Positions 47,053 through 55,473 of a stretch of DNA of 64,000 bases are shown piece by piece (position 1 is the first letter of the stretch; the number at the start of each line of letters is the position of its first letter). The stretch is from Bradyrhizobium forestalis (lineage in GTDB: Bacteria > Pseudomonadota > Alphaproteobacteria > Rhizobiales > Xanthobacteraceae): positions 1 to 64,000 of the forward strand of contig NZ_PGVG01000010.1 of the NCBI RefSeq assembly GCF_002795245.1, written 5' to 3'. A model generated the notes under the pieces. It had not been told where the DNA came from. It was given only the letters and a program-made list of their open reading frames with translations, and made no database searches. The position numbers were made by a program, and so were the translations under genes.

Positions 47053-48603
47053 ATGTTCAAACTCAAGGCTTTCATTCCGGCGCTGTTGGGCCTCGCGCTG
47101 GTGGCGGCACCGGCGCATGCGGCGGGCAATCTGGTCGCGGTGCTCGAGGCGGAAATCGTCACGCTCGATCCGCATTTCTCCACGGCCTATATTTCGCGCA
47201 CGTTCGGCTACATGGTGTTCGACACGCTGTTTGCGAAGGACACCAAGGGCGACATCAAGCCGCAAATGGTGCAGGACTGGAAAGTCTCGCCCGATGGCTT
47301 GACCTACACGTTCACGCTGCGCGACGGTTTGAAATGGCATGACGGCCAGCCGGTCACGGCGGCCGATTGCGTGGCCTCGCTGCGGCGCTGGGGCACCCGC
47401 AGCGCGCTCGGTCGCCGCATTTTCGCGATCACGGCTTCGCTCGACCCGACCGACGCAAAGACCTTCGTGCTGACGCTGAAGGAGCCGTCCGGGCTCGTCA
47501 TCGATGCGCTCGGCAACCCCGTCAGCCCCGTCGCCTTCATGATGCCCGAGCGCATCGCGAAGACGCCGGGCGACCCGCGCATCACCGAGATCATCGGCTC
47601 TGGACCGTTCGTCTACAGCAAGGCCGATCACCGCACCGGCGACCGCATGATCCTGAAGAAATTCGCCGACTATGTGCCGCGCCCCGAGCCCGCCGACTTC
47701 CTCGCCGGCGGCAAGCGCGTCAACGTCGACACGCTCGAGATTCGCGTCATTCCCGATGGCGCGACGGCGGCCTCCGCGTTGCAGGCCGGCGAAGTCGACT
47801 TCATGCAATATGCGCCGTTCGATCTGCTGCCGCAGTTGGAGAAGAACGCGCGCGTCAAGCTGGTCAACTTCACCGGCGGCAACATGTTTGCCGGTGCCTA
47901 CCGCCTCAACGCGGCGTCGAAACCGTTCGACGATCCCGAGATTCGCCGCGTGCTGTGGAAGCTGGTCGATCAGCGCGAGGTGCTGGATGCGCTCGGGCTC
48001 GATGCCAAATACGCAACGCCCTGTGCGACCTATTTCACCTGCGGCACCACCTATGAAAGCAAGGCCGGCATTGAAGCTGCCGCCAAGCCGTCGATCGAAG
48101 CGGCGAAGGCTGCGCTGAAGGCGACCAAATATGCCGGCGAGCCCGTGGTCGTCATGGAGGCCAATGACCTCGAAGCCCCGCGCGTTTCGGCGCAGGTGCT
48201 GGCCGAGCGGCTGAAGGCTGCCGGCTTCAACGTCGATCTGCAGGTGATGGACTGGGCGAGCGTGCTGGCGCGCCGCGCCAAGAAGGAAGGCTGGAGCGTC
48301 TATGGCGTTCACGCCGGCGGTTTCGATCTCGGCTCGCCGCTGACCAATGTCATGGTCGCCTTCAACTGCGCCGACTTCACCGGCTGGCAATGCGATGCGC
48401 GCATCACGCCGCTGATGGAAGCCTTCGCCAAGGCGCCGGCCGAGGCGGATCGCATGAAGATCGCAGGCGAGATCCAGGCTGTCATGTACGATCAGGCGCC
48501 CGCAATTCCGTGGGGCCAGTTCGCCCAGCCCGCCGCCTATCGCGCGACTTTGCGCGGTCTGATACCGTCCGCCATCCCGGTGTTCTGGAACGTTGAGAAG
48601 TAA
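47053..48603 (+). CDS. ABC transporter substrate-binding protein (peptide/nickel family 5)
   Basis: A 516-residue periplasmic binding protein with signal peptide MFKLKAFIPALLGLALVAAP and cleavage after AHA. The family 5 signature includes LDPHFSTAYISRTFGYMVFD, the loop YTFTLRDGLKWHDGQPVTA, and PDGATAASALQAGEVDF. Ligands for this family are oligopeptides, nickel or opine-like molecules. No permease or ATPase gene follows; instead a GMC oxidoreductase gene starts five bases after its stop, which suggests a shared substrate pathway. Confidence 0.92.
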   Translation: MFKLKAFIPALLGLALVAAPAHAAGNLVAVLEAEIVTLDPHFSTAYISRTFGYMVFDTLFAKDTKGDIKPQMVQDWKVSPDGLTYTFTLRDGLKWHDGQPVTAADCVASLRRWGTRSALGRRIFAITASLDPTDAKTFVLTLKEPSGLVIDALGNPVSPVAFMMPERIAKTPGDPRITEIIGSGPFVYSKADHRTGDRMILKKFADYVPRPEPADFLAGGKRVNVDTLEIRVIPDGATAASALQAGEVDFMQYAPFDLLPQLEKNARVKLVNFTGGNMFAGAYRLNAASKPFDDPEIRRVLWKLVDQREVLDALGLDAKYATPCATYFTCGTTYESKAGIEAAAKPSIEAAKAALKATKYAGEPVVVMEANDLEAPRVSAQVLAERLKAAGFNVDLQVMDWASVLARRAKKEGWSVYGVHAGGFDLGSPLTNVMVAFNCADFTGWQCDARITPLMEAFAKAPAEADRMKIAGEIQAVMYDQAPAIPWGQFAQPAAYRATLRGLIPSAIPVFWNVEK

Positions 48604-48607
48604 CGCG

Positions 48608-50152
48608 ATGTACGATGTCATTGTTGTCGGCGGCGGCTCCGCCGGCGCTGCGGTTGCGGCGCGGCTGTCCGAGGATCCGGCGCGGCGCATCCTGTTGCTC
48701 GAAGCGGGCCGCGACTGGCGCGCCGATGAGGCGCCTTGGGAGGTGCGGACGCCGAACCCGATCCCGATCATCCACAAGCGCGAGTACCAGGAGAAATGGC
48801 AGTGGCCGGATCTGTTGTCGCGCCGGGTAGCGGGGCAGCAGCCGCGCTTCTACTGGCGCGGCAAGGGGCTCGGCGGCTCCTCGATGATGAACGGCCAGAT
48901 TGCCATCCGCGGCGTCGCGGATGCCTTCGACGTATGGGCGGCCAATGGCTGCACCGGCTGGTCGGCCAGGGAGGTGATGCCACTCTTCTCGGTGATCGAG
49001 GACGATCTGGAGTTCGGCGATGCCGATGGCCACGGCCGCGGTGGGCCGTTGCCGGTCTACCGCGCGCCACCGGACAAATGGGGCCCGATCGATCGCGGCT
49101 TGCGCGATGCGGCGCTGGCGAGCGGCTATAACTGGTGCGCCGATCTCAACGGCCCCGACGGCGAGGGCGTTGCCTGCTATCCCATCAACAGCCGCGACAG
49201 CCGCCGCATCAGCACCAATGAGGGCTATCTCGAGCCCGCGCGTGGCCGCACCAATCTGGAGATCCGCGGACATGCGCTGGTCGATCGCGTGCTGATCAGT
49301 GACGGCCGCGCGACCGGCGTTCGCGTTCACATGGAGGGGCAGGGCACCCACGAGATCAGCGCGCGGCAGATCGTGCTCTGCGCCGGCGCCATTCACAGTC
49401 CGGCGATCCTGCTGCGCTCGGGCATCGGACCGGCCGAGGAGCTGAAGGCGATGGGCATTGCGGTCGCGCGCGATCTGCCGGTCGGCCGCCACTTCTTCGA
49501 TCACCCGCTGTTTCGCGCCACGATCCAGCTGCGGGAGGAGCTCCGTCCCACCGATCCCGATACGCGCCACACCAATTGCTGCGTGACCTATTCCTCGGGC
49601 CTCGCCGATGGCGGCAAGCGCGACATGATCCTGATCGCCTTCAATCACCGCGGCATCGGCATGCCCGGAGCGATTGGCGCCGGGCTGTTCAACGCCTATT
49701 CGCGCGGCACGCTCAAGCTGGCCTCGACCGATCCCGCGATCGATCCTGTTGTCGAGGAGAACATGCTGGCCGATCCCCGCGACATGCTGCGGATGATGGA
49801 TGCGGTGAAGCGGCTCGCGGTGATCACCTCGCAGCCGGCGCTTTCGGGTATCGCCGACTGGATCCGGCTCGCCGACACCGATCTGACGTTGCCGCAGGCA
49901 GCCGCCTTGCCGGATCACGAGCTCGACGCGGTGCTGCGCCGTGAGACCGGCGACATCCAGCACGCTGCCGGCAGCTGCCGCATGAGCGGCGTCGATGATG
50001 CCGACGGCGTGGTCAATCCTGACGGCACGGTGAAGGGTATCTCGGGTCTGCGCGTCGCCGACGCCTCCATCATGCCGTCCGACTGCCGCGCCAACACGCA
50101 TTTCACCACGGTGGTGATCGGCGAGGCGATCGCGCGGATGATGATGCGGTAG
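48608..50152 (+). CDS. GMC family oxidoreductase
   Basis: A 514-residue FAD enzyme of the glucose-methanol-choline group. The FAD-binding motif is MYDVIVVGGGSAGAAVAARL, with EAGRD closing the strand. FYWRGKGLGGSSMMNG is the second signature, and the catalytic histidines are in HAAGSCRMSG and the C-terminal RANTHFTTVVIGEAIA. It oxidises an alcohol group of unknown identity. A GAGAAG precedes the ATG. The close link to the binding protein suggests uptake and oxidation of one compound. Confidence 0.92.
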   Translation: MYDVIVVGGGSAGAAVAARLSEDPARRILLLEAGRDWRADEAPWEVRTPNPIPIIHKREYQEKWQWPDLLSRRVAGQQPRFYWRGKGLGGSSMMNGQIAIRGVADAFDVWAANGCTGWSAREVMPLFSVIEDDLEFGDADGHGRGGPLPVYRAPPDKWGPIDRGLRDAALASGYNWCADLNGPDGEGVACYPINSRDSRRISTNEGYLEPARGRTNLEIRGHALVDRVLISDGRATGVRVHMEGQGTHEISARQIVLCAGAIHSPAILLRSGIGPAEELKAMGIAVARDLPVGRHFFDHPLFRATIQLREELRPTDPDTRHTNCCVTYSSGLADGGKRDMILIAFNHRGIGMPGAIGAGLFNAYSRGTLKLASTDPAIDPVVEENMLADPRDMLRMMDAVKRLAVITSQPALSGIADWIRLADTDLTLPQAAALPDHELDAVLRRETGDIQHAAGSCRMSGVDDADGVVNPDGTVKGISGLRVADASIMPSDCRANTHFTTVVIGEAIARMMMR

Positions 50153-50166
50153 TGCGACAACGATGG

Positions 50167-50269
50167 TGTCATGCCCCGCGAAGGCGGGGCATCCAGTACG
50201 CCGCGGCTTCTCGGTTCTAGCCGCGCCGTCTCGGAGTACTGGATCGCCCGGTCGAGCCGGGCGATGACA
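50167..50269. repeat. Dispersed inverted repeat, family B
   Basis: Outer arms TGTCATGCCCCGCG and CCGGGCGATGACA, inner arms GCATCCAGTA and TACTGGATCGC. It directly follows the GMC oxidoreductase gene and may end its transcript. Confidence 0.85.
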
Positions 50270-50289
50270 CCGAGAGTGAGGCTAGACGG

Positions 50290-50990
50290 GTCGTCGCTAG
50301 GTTACACGTTTCAAACAGCAGACACGCGTTCGCCTTCTCGCGGCGCATCTCGCCCGAGTTTTGCTTCATGTGCCGCGCCCAAAGAGACAAGGGCGCAGGG
50401 AAGGCCGGGCGCCGGCCGGCACCCGCGATCCGTGCGCTGTAGAAATGCACACGGGGTGGACCACAGGTGTTGCCGGTCGCCCGGCCTTCCCTGCGCGAAT
50501 GGTTTTAACGGTGTCCTTCGTGCTCCCCGGGGAGCGATGCACTATTGCCCCCGTCGCCATGCAGATGACTGATGCGCGCGCCCGGTTGGGCCGCTACATC
50601 ACTACAGGACTTGACGCACAGACCCCGGGCGTCAGGACCACACGACTTCTCCGTCCGCGCACGTCTTCGCTGGGACTTCGAGGGGTGGCGCGTGCTCGCC
50701 CCCGAAGCCATGCCAAGACGCTGTCAGCGTCGTGTCGTATGCGCGGAAAGCCATTGCTCACGGTGTCCCGCCCTGCAATGTCTTCTACGCCCGCCGCCGT
50801 CGCGTCCATCGCTGCCCAGCCCGCGGTTCGTGACGATCGCGATCCGCCCCTCGTCTCGGGCCAGGGTGTTTTGCTTGTACGATAAATCCGAATTTTGGTA
50901 AACTGGAATATTTTACGGGGCAGGACTTGACAGGCGGCGAGGTCAAATTGACCGGGCTGTTTTGCCCGACGGGCAACGGACTTCCTGAAA
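50290..50990. repeat. Long dispersed repeat, probably non-coding
   Basis: About 700 bases with many frames in both directions, none with a start signal or protein-like composition. I recognise the words GGGAAGGCCGGGCGCCGG, CGGCCTTCCCTGCGC, CTCCCCGGGGAGCGATGCAC and CACAGACCCCGGGCG as parts of a sequence that recurs many times in Bradyrhizobium and Rhodopseudomonas and is often wrongly predicted as coding. Inside are paired arms GGGAAGGCCGGGCG and CGCCCGGCCTTCCC. The end (GGGCTGTTTTGCCCGACGGG) is part of the same kind of element. No second copy lies in this window. Confidence 0.5.
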
Positions 50991-51260
50991 TAGCTGACGG
51001 GGCCCAGAGTTGCCCTTTATCTCAAGACCGCCTGAATGTCGGCTTTCGGGCGCTGACCGGGCCAAGATCGGACAGCGGCGGGATGGCCGCTTGTGACCCT
51101 AAACGGAAATCGGGCGTCGCCTGATCGGATTAACAAAATCCCGCTCAATGTGGTTGCGACAAGGTGCGTGGTTTGCTTCCTAAATCGCGCGGGCCGTTAG
51201 CCACATGGGGTCAAGCTGAAGAACCCGGTGTCGCCAAGGATGTGCAGAGGACTCAGTCGT
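50991..51260. other. Intergenic stretch, nothing recognised
   Basis: About 270 bases between the long repeat and the convergent end of a small gene. No frame of protein-like composition and no clear hairpin. Confidence 0.35.
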
Positions 51261-51470
51261 TCAGAGATGAGCACGCGGCAATAGCCATCCCATGATCTTC
51301 TGATACGGATCGCGACGACTGCGGACGAATGCGTTCTCGTTCTGCTGAGCGGCGGTCCTGGCGAATTCAGAAATCCCCTCCATAGACTGCCGTTTATCCT
51401 TCGGAAGCTTCGCCCATTGGCGAATGATCTTCCGGCGGGCTTCACGTTGCTTTTCCCTTACGTCAGGCAT
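51261..51470 (-). CDS. Small basic protein of unknown function
   Basis: A 69-residue protein starting MPDVREKQREARRKIIRQWA. It contains KLPKDKRQSMEGISEFART and ends in MGWLLPRAHL. AAGGAG lies eight bases before the ATG, the best ribosome-binding site in this neighbourhood, which supports it as a real gene. Two charged helices are predicted by eye. No family recognised. Confidence 0.6.
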   Translation of the reverse strand: MPDVREKQREARRKIIRQWAKLPKDKRQSMEGISEFARTAAQQNENAFVRSRRDPYQKIMGWLLPRAHL

Positions 51471-51653
51471 CGGGACGCTCCTTGAAGAGGATTATTCCGG
51501 TCGACCTAGTATTGTTTGGGCTCACTAGAACTTCAACGTCCAATCAAGAACTCTTAGCCCCTCTGATCGTGCAGCGCTATACACGGGAGCGAGTCTCATA
51601 TTGGCTTTGCAGGCCCGCCGCCCTAGAATTGCGGCGATCGCAGGACGGGCGAA

Positions 51654-52076
51654 ATGCAGTATGTTTGCGACGCGCCGAAGGGCAAGACCTGGTTCCGTAT
51701 CGAGACGGAAGGTGAAGCGATGCTTGAGTCGCGCCTGATGGGCCACACAGTTGAGAAATATTTCCGCCGCGAGCGGGAGAAGGCAGTCCAGTCCTGGCGT
51801 CCCGAGCGGCCCAACGCGATCGAGCGCGACATCGGCCTCGAGGCCCATGTACAGCGAGAGATGCCGCTTTTCCTCACGCTGCGCGACAGGGAGGGCAATG
51901 CACTGACTACAGCGATGCTGCCACCGGGTGGCAAGGATCGCGGCGGGTTCCGGATCATCATCGTTGCCGCATCCAATGCCGATCCTTATCCGCAGCAGGA
52001 CGCGGCCATCGCTGCACTGGGAGCGCATTTCGGTCTCACACTCGATCGCAACCGCTGCTTCCCCTACGGCCGCTAA
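51654..52076 (+). CDS. Conserved protein of unknown function
   Basis: A 140-residue protein beginning MQYVCDAPKGKTWFRIETEG and ending LTLDRNRCFPYGR. It has mixed strands and helices (YFRREREKAVQSW, LFLTLRDREGNALTT, FRIIIVAASNADPYPQQDAA). Composition and codon use are those of a normal gene. GGACGGGCGA precedes the ATG. I know similar proteins from Bradyrhizobium without assigned role. The preceding 180 bases are AT-richer and may hold its promoter. Confidence 0.7.
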   Translation: MQYVCDAPKGKTWFRIETEGEAMLESRLMGHTVEKYFRREREKAVQSWRPERPNAIERDIGLEAHVQREMPLFLTLRDREGNALTTAMLPPGGKDRGGFRIIIVAASNADPYPQQDAAIAALGAHFGLTLDRNRCFPYGR

Positions 52077-52091
52077 GGAGCCTGACAAGCT

Positions 52092-52182
52092 CGTAGGATG
52101 GGTAGAGCGTAAGCGAAACCCATCAATCCCTCCGCCGATAAGAGGCATGATGGGTTTCGCAAGGGCTCTACCCATCCTACGT
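52092..52182. repeat. Dispersed inverted repeat, CGTAGGATGGGTAGAGC type
   Basis: Arms CGTAGGATGGGTAGAGCG and GGCTCTACCCATCCTACG, inner arms GCGAAACCCATCA and TGATGGGTTTCGC. It follows the unknown gene ending at 52076 and could terminate it. I recall this element type in many Bradyrhizobium intergenic regions. Confidence 0.85.
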
Positions 52183-52422
52183 ACTTTGGCTCCAGACTAG
52201 GTCTGTATCGCTGCTGCACCATTGTTCATTACTGGACTATAAGAGCGAAAGCACCCCACGTGCGGTGAGCACTCGTTCAAATACCCATTGGCATACGAAC
52301 TAAGATTGTAGTTGCGGAGTTCTTCATTTCGGTTGTGAGGGCTCAACTCATGACGAAGCATTTTTCGATTGGAATTGTAACCTATGTGCTTGTAGTCGCC
52401 ATGTCTGTGGTGACCATCACGA
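52183..52422. other. Intergenic stretch, AT-richer than average
   Basis: No gene called with confidence. A plus-strand frame beginning MTKHFSIGIVTYVLVVAMSV at 52350 encodes a short hydrophobic segment but runs antisense into the small gene that follows. The composition here is lower in GC than the core blocks. Confidence 0.35.
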
Positions 52423-52650
52423 TTACCGCGACATCACTAGGCGAGCCCATTGTTGCAGGGATTGCTGCTTCGATTCCGGGCCCATTCCACCTTGCGACGG
52501 AAAGGACGCTTGCAGGCGCCAGGCCCAGCGAACCGAAGCTCGCCCGCGCGCAAACAGGTTGTCGGCTTCGATTCGCTCCTCTGCAATGGAATGTGGACTG
52601 GCTTTTCCGGCCGCCTGCAGCTGCCACACGATGAATTGCTCGCAACTCAT
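52423..52650 (-). CDS. Small protein of unknown function
   Basis: A 75-residue protein, MSCEQFIVWQLQAAGKASPH, then IAEERIEADNLFARGRASV, ending in WARLVMSR. GGAGG lies five bases before the ATG at 52650, which decides the start; the frame continues upstream without such a site. The N-terminal half looks like two amphipathic helices. No family recognised. Confidence 0.45.
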   Translation of the reverse strand: MSCEQFIVWQLQAAGKASPHSIAEERIEADNLFARGRASVRWAWRLQASFPSQGGMGPESKQQSLQQWARLVMSR

Positions 52651-52823
52651 GCTGCCTCCGGCTACGTGGGATAAGATCCGGAGAACAAGAAATTCTCGAT
52701 GCAGCCACCGCGCAGTGAGCGCGCCATGTCGAAGATCTTGGCCGCCTGTGAAGTAGTTTACAGGCCCGCGCTCTTGGTCCGGATTAATGTAAAGAAGGCT
52801 CCTTACGTTGACGGAGGCATCCA

Positions 52824-53027
52824 ATGCTCGCGGCAATCAAATGGAACTCCCGACATAGTGCTCGCGAATGGGTCGTTATGGCTGTGGCGCTTGTCGGCCA
52901 ACTCCGCACACACGCAAGCCGGCAGAGCGGCGAAAGCAAGCAGAAGCAGCCACTCTGGAAGCACTTCGACGACACCCATCATTGGGACTCAACCGCGGAG
53001 GAATGGGTCCCCAATCCAGACCGCTGA
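52824..53027 (+). CDS. Small protein of unknown function
   Basis: A 67-residue frame MLAAIKWNSRHSAREWVVMA, with a histidine- and tryptophan-rich end (PLWKHFDDTHHWDSTAEEW). CGGAGG lies six bases before the ATG. It may be a real small gene in the accessory stretch between the GMC gene and chrA. No family recognised. Confidence 0.45.
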   Translation: MLAAIKWNSRHSAREWVVMAVALVGQLRTHASRQSGESKQKQPLWKHFDDTHHWDSTAEEWVPNPDR

Positions 53028-53073
53028 TCGTGCAACGCATTGTGCGCACCGGACTGGCCTAGGGCTGCCCCCC

Positions 53074-54459
53074 CTAGATCACCCCCGCCAGCCGTAGCGC
53101 CACGCCCGCGGCGCAACTGCCCGCGAGCACGGTCAGCATCCCGAGCTTGAACCTGAAGATCGCGGTGGCTGCCGCGATCGACAGCACCAGCGCTGGAATG
53201 TCCACGCTCCTCAGCACCGGCATGTCGAAGTCCAGCGGAAAGGCGTGCACTGGCACCGTCTCGCGGAACAGCGTGTGCAGGGCGAACCAGATCGAGAGGT
53301 TGAGGATCACGCCGACGACGGCGGCGGTGATCGCGCTCAGCGCGCCGGCGAGGCCCGTGTTGCCGCGCAGGCGCTCGATGTAGGGGGCGCCGACGAAGAT
53401 CCAGAGGAAGCAGGGCGTGAAGGTGACCCAGGTTGCGAGCAGGCCGCCGAGCGTCGCCGCCAGCATCGGCGACAAACCGCTGGGGTCGCGGTAAGCGGCC
53501 ATGAAGCCCACGAATTGCAGCACCATGATCAGCGGGCCCGGCGTGGTCTCGGCCATGCCGAGGCCGTCGAGCATCTCGTGGGGCTTGAGCCAGTGATAAT
53601 GCTCGACCGCCTGCTGGGCGACGTAGGCCAGGACGGCATAGGCGCCGCCGAAGGTGACCAGCGCCATTTTCGAGAAGAACAGCGCAATCTGGCTGAAGAC
53701 GTTGCCTTGCCCGAGAACCAGGAGCAGCGCGACTACGGGCACCAGCCAGAGCGCGAGCCACAACGCGCCGACGCGGATCGCGCGGGCGGTGTTGGGTTTG
53801 ACGTGCTCGGGCACGGCCTCGCCGAGCATGCTGTCGATCACGGCGCCGCTGCCGCCATGGCCGTGATCGGCCGGCGCGAACTCCGGACGGCCGCTCCGCG
53901 CGCCGGCATAGCCGATGATGCCGGCGGCGATGATGATGATCGGGAAGGGGACGGCAAAGAAGAAAATCGCAATGAAGGCCGCGGCGGCGAGCGCGATCAT
54001 GATGCGGTTCTTCAGCGCGCGCTTGCCGACGCGCACCACGGCCTCGACGACGATGGCGAGCACGGCGGCCTTGAGCCCGAAGAACAGCGCCTCGACGAAG
54101 CTGACATTGCCGAAGGCCGCGTAGATGTAGCTCAGGCCCATGATGGCGATGATGCCGGGCAGGATGAACAGCCCGCCCGCCATCAGCCCACCGGCGGTGC
54201 GATGCATCAACCAGCCGACATAGGTCGCGAGCTGCTGCGCCTCGGGCCCCGGCAACAGCATGCAGTAGTTCAGCGCATGCAGGAAGCGGCCTTCGGAGAT
54301 CCATTTCTTCTCCTCGACCAGGATGCGGTGCATCACCGCGATCTGGCCCGCGGGCCCCCCGAAGCTCAAGGACGCGACGCGGAGCCAGACGCGAAAGGCC
54401 TCGTTGAAGCTGACGCCGTGACCGGCGTCAGCTCCTGCTTGAACGTTTCGGGTGTCCAT
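53074..54459 (-). CDS. chrA: Chromate transporter ChrA
   Basis: A 461-residue inner-membrane protein of the long-chain CHR family, with two homologous halves (about 15-195 and 230-455) and about ten to twelve hydrophobic segments. Each half starts with a family pattern: FRVWLRVASLSFGGPAGQIAVMHR in the first and SQIALFFSKMALVTFGGAYAVLAYV in the second, with PGP motifs (LLPGPEAQQLATYVG and TTPGPLIMVLQFVG). It is thought to export chromate. The ATG shares one base with the chrB stop, so the two are coupled. Confidence 0.95.
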   Translation of the reverse strand: MDTRNVQAGADAGHGVSFNEAFRVWLRVASLSFGGPAGQIAVMHRILVEEKKWISEGRFLHALNYCMLLPGPEAQQLATYVGWLMHRTAGGLMAGGLFILPGIIAIMGLSYIYAAFGNVSFVEALFFGLKAAVLAIVVEAVVRVGKRALKNRIMIALAAAAFIAIFFFAVPFPIIIIAAGIIGYAGARSGRPEFAPADHGHGGSGAVIDSMLGEAVPEHVKPNTARAIRVGALWLALWLVPVVALLLVLGQGNVFSQIALFFSKMALVTFGGAYAVLAYVAQQAVEHYHWLKPHEMLDGLGMAETTPGPLIMVLQFVGFMAAYRDPSGLSPMLAATLGGLLATWVTFTPCFLWIFVGAPYIERLRGNTGLAGALSAITAAVVGVILNLSIWFALHTLFRETVPVHAFPLDFDMPVLRSVDIPALVLSIAAATAIFRFKLGMLTVLAGSCAAGVALRLAGVI

Positions 54460-55277
54460 TACGCCTTCACCTTGTTGGTCGGCCAGTTGTGGGTCTCGGT
54501 GGTCGCGTCGCGGCACCAGCGGTAGAAGGCATCGTAGAGCAACATGCCGGCCTCGAGCTGTTCGAGGTCGTCATCATACATGCGCGACAGCCCGAGCGAG
54601 GCCGCGAGCAGGCCGGGCGCCTCCGGCGCGAGCTCGGGCCGCGCGGTGTCGGCACCGCGCACGAGCGTCGCCAGCCGCAGCAGTGGCGGCGTCGCAATCC
54701 CGAACTCCTCGATCATCACGTCGAAGGTGCAGAGCTCGCCACGGTGGCTCCAGAACACATTCTCGATGTCGAAGGGGGCCGCGCCAAAGCGCTCGCCGAC
54801 GGCGACCACCTCGGACGGCACGACATAGAGGAACACCGCGCCCGGATCGACGAAACGGCGGATCAGCCAGGGGCAGGCGATGCGATCGACCTTCGGTCGC
54901 GCCCGCGTGACCCAGACGGTGCGCCCCTTGGCATCGCGTGGCGGCAGCTTGCCGGCGTCGACCAGCGGCAGCTTGGCCGCCTTCCAGCCCTCGAAGCCGC
55001 CCTCCAGCGTTTCGGCCTGCACGCCGAGCTGGCGCAGCCAGGCCGCGGTGCCCTGCGCGAGCTTCTCTCCGCGGAAGCAGGAAACGACGGCACGGCGGCC
55101 GGCGAAGGCGCCGCCCCAGTCCGTCACATTGTCGTGGCTGAGCCTGATGGAGCCGGGGATCAGCCGCCGGTCGGCGGCGAAATCCTCCTCGGTGCGCACG
55201 TCGATCAGGACAGGCGCGTTCGCCGTGCCGATCAGCCGTGCCATTTTGTCGGATGAGATGGTCGTGAATGTAGACAT
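54459..55277 (-). CDS. chrB: ChrB-type protein with N-terminal rhodanese domain
   Basis: A 272-residue protein. Residues 10-100 are a rhodanese domain (VLIDVRTEEDFAADRRLIPG; active cysteine in VVSCFRGEKLAQGTAAWL). Residues 125-270 are the ChrB C-terminal domain (TVWVTRARPKVDRIACPWLIRR, then FDVMIEEFGI). ChrB senses chromate or aids its reduction in other bacteria. The ATG follows GAGGACGC. It is coupled to chrA. A rhodanese-ChrB fusion is known in several proteobacteria. Confidence 0.9.
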   Translation of the reverse strand: MSTFTTISSDKMARLIGTANAPVLIDVRTEEDFAADRRLIPGSIRLSHDNVTDWGGAFAGRRAVVSCFRGEKLAQGTAAWLRQLGVQAETLEGGFEGWKAAKLPLVDAGKLPPRDAKGRTVWVTRARPKVDRIACPWLIRRFVDPGAVFLYVVPSEVVAVGERFGAAPFDIENVFWSHRGELCTFDVMIEEFGIATPPLLRLATLVRGADTARPELAPEAPGLLAASLGLSRMYDDDLEQLEAGMLLYDAFYRWCRDATTETHNWPTNKVKA

Positions 55278-55473
55278 GATGCGTCCTCGCAAAAAACGAA
55301 CGGGACGCGATGCTTGGGCCTGTCGCCTCGTGGGGAGATCGCTCAAATCCCCATGAGGTAGATTACAGCGAAACTAAGAAGCACTGTCAATCCGCGGGAC
55401 GATTGGACCTTAGAAAATTGGTTCCCGCCGTCTATATTGCACTCCAACAGACCTGAATCTTCGGGAGAATTCG

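Noticed and set aside
50171..50885. Several 100-170 codon frames in the long repeat after the GMC gene
   Set aside because: They lie within dispersed repeats, have no start signals and compete on both strands; I treat them as false frames.
52350..52634. A plus-strand frame with a hydrophobic start, MTKHFSIGIVTYVLVVAMSV
   Set aside because: It overlaps antisense to a better-supported small gene at 52423-52650 and its second half looks like a shadow frame; no clear ribosome site.
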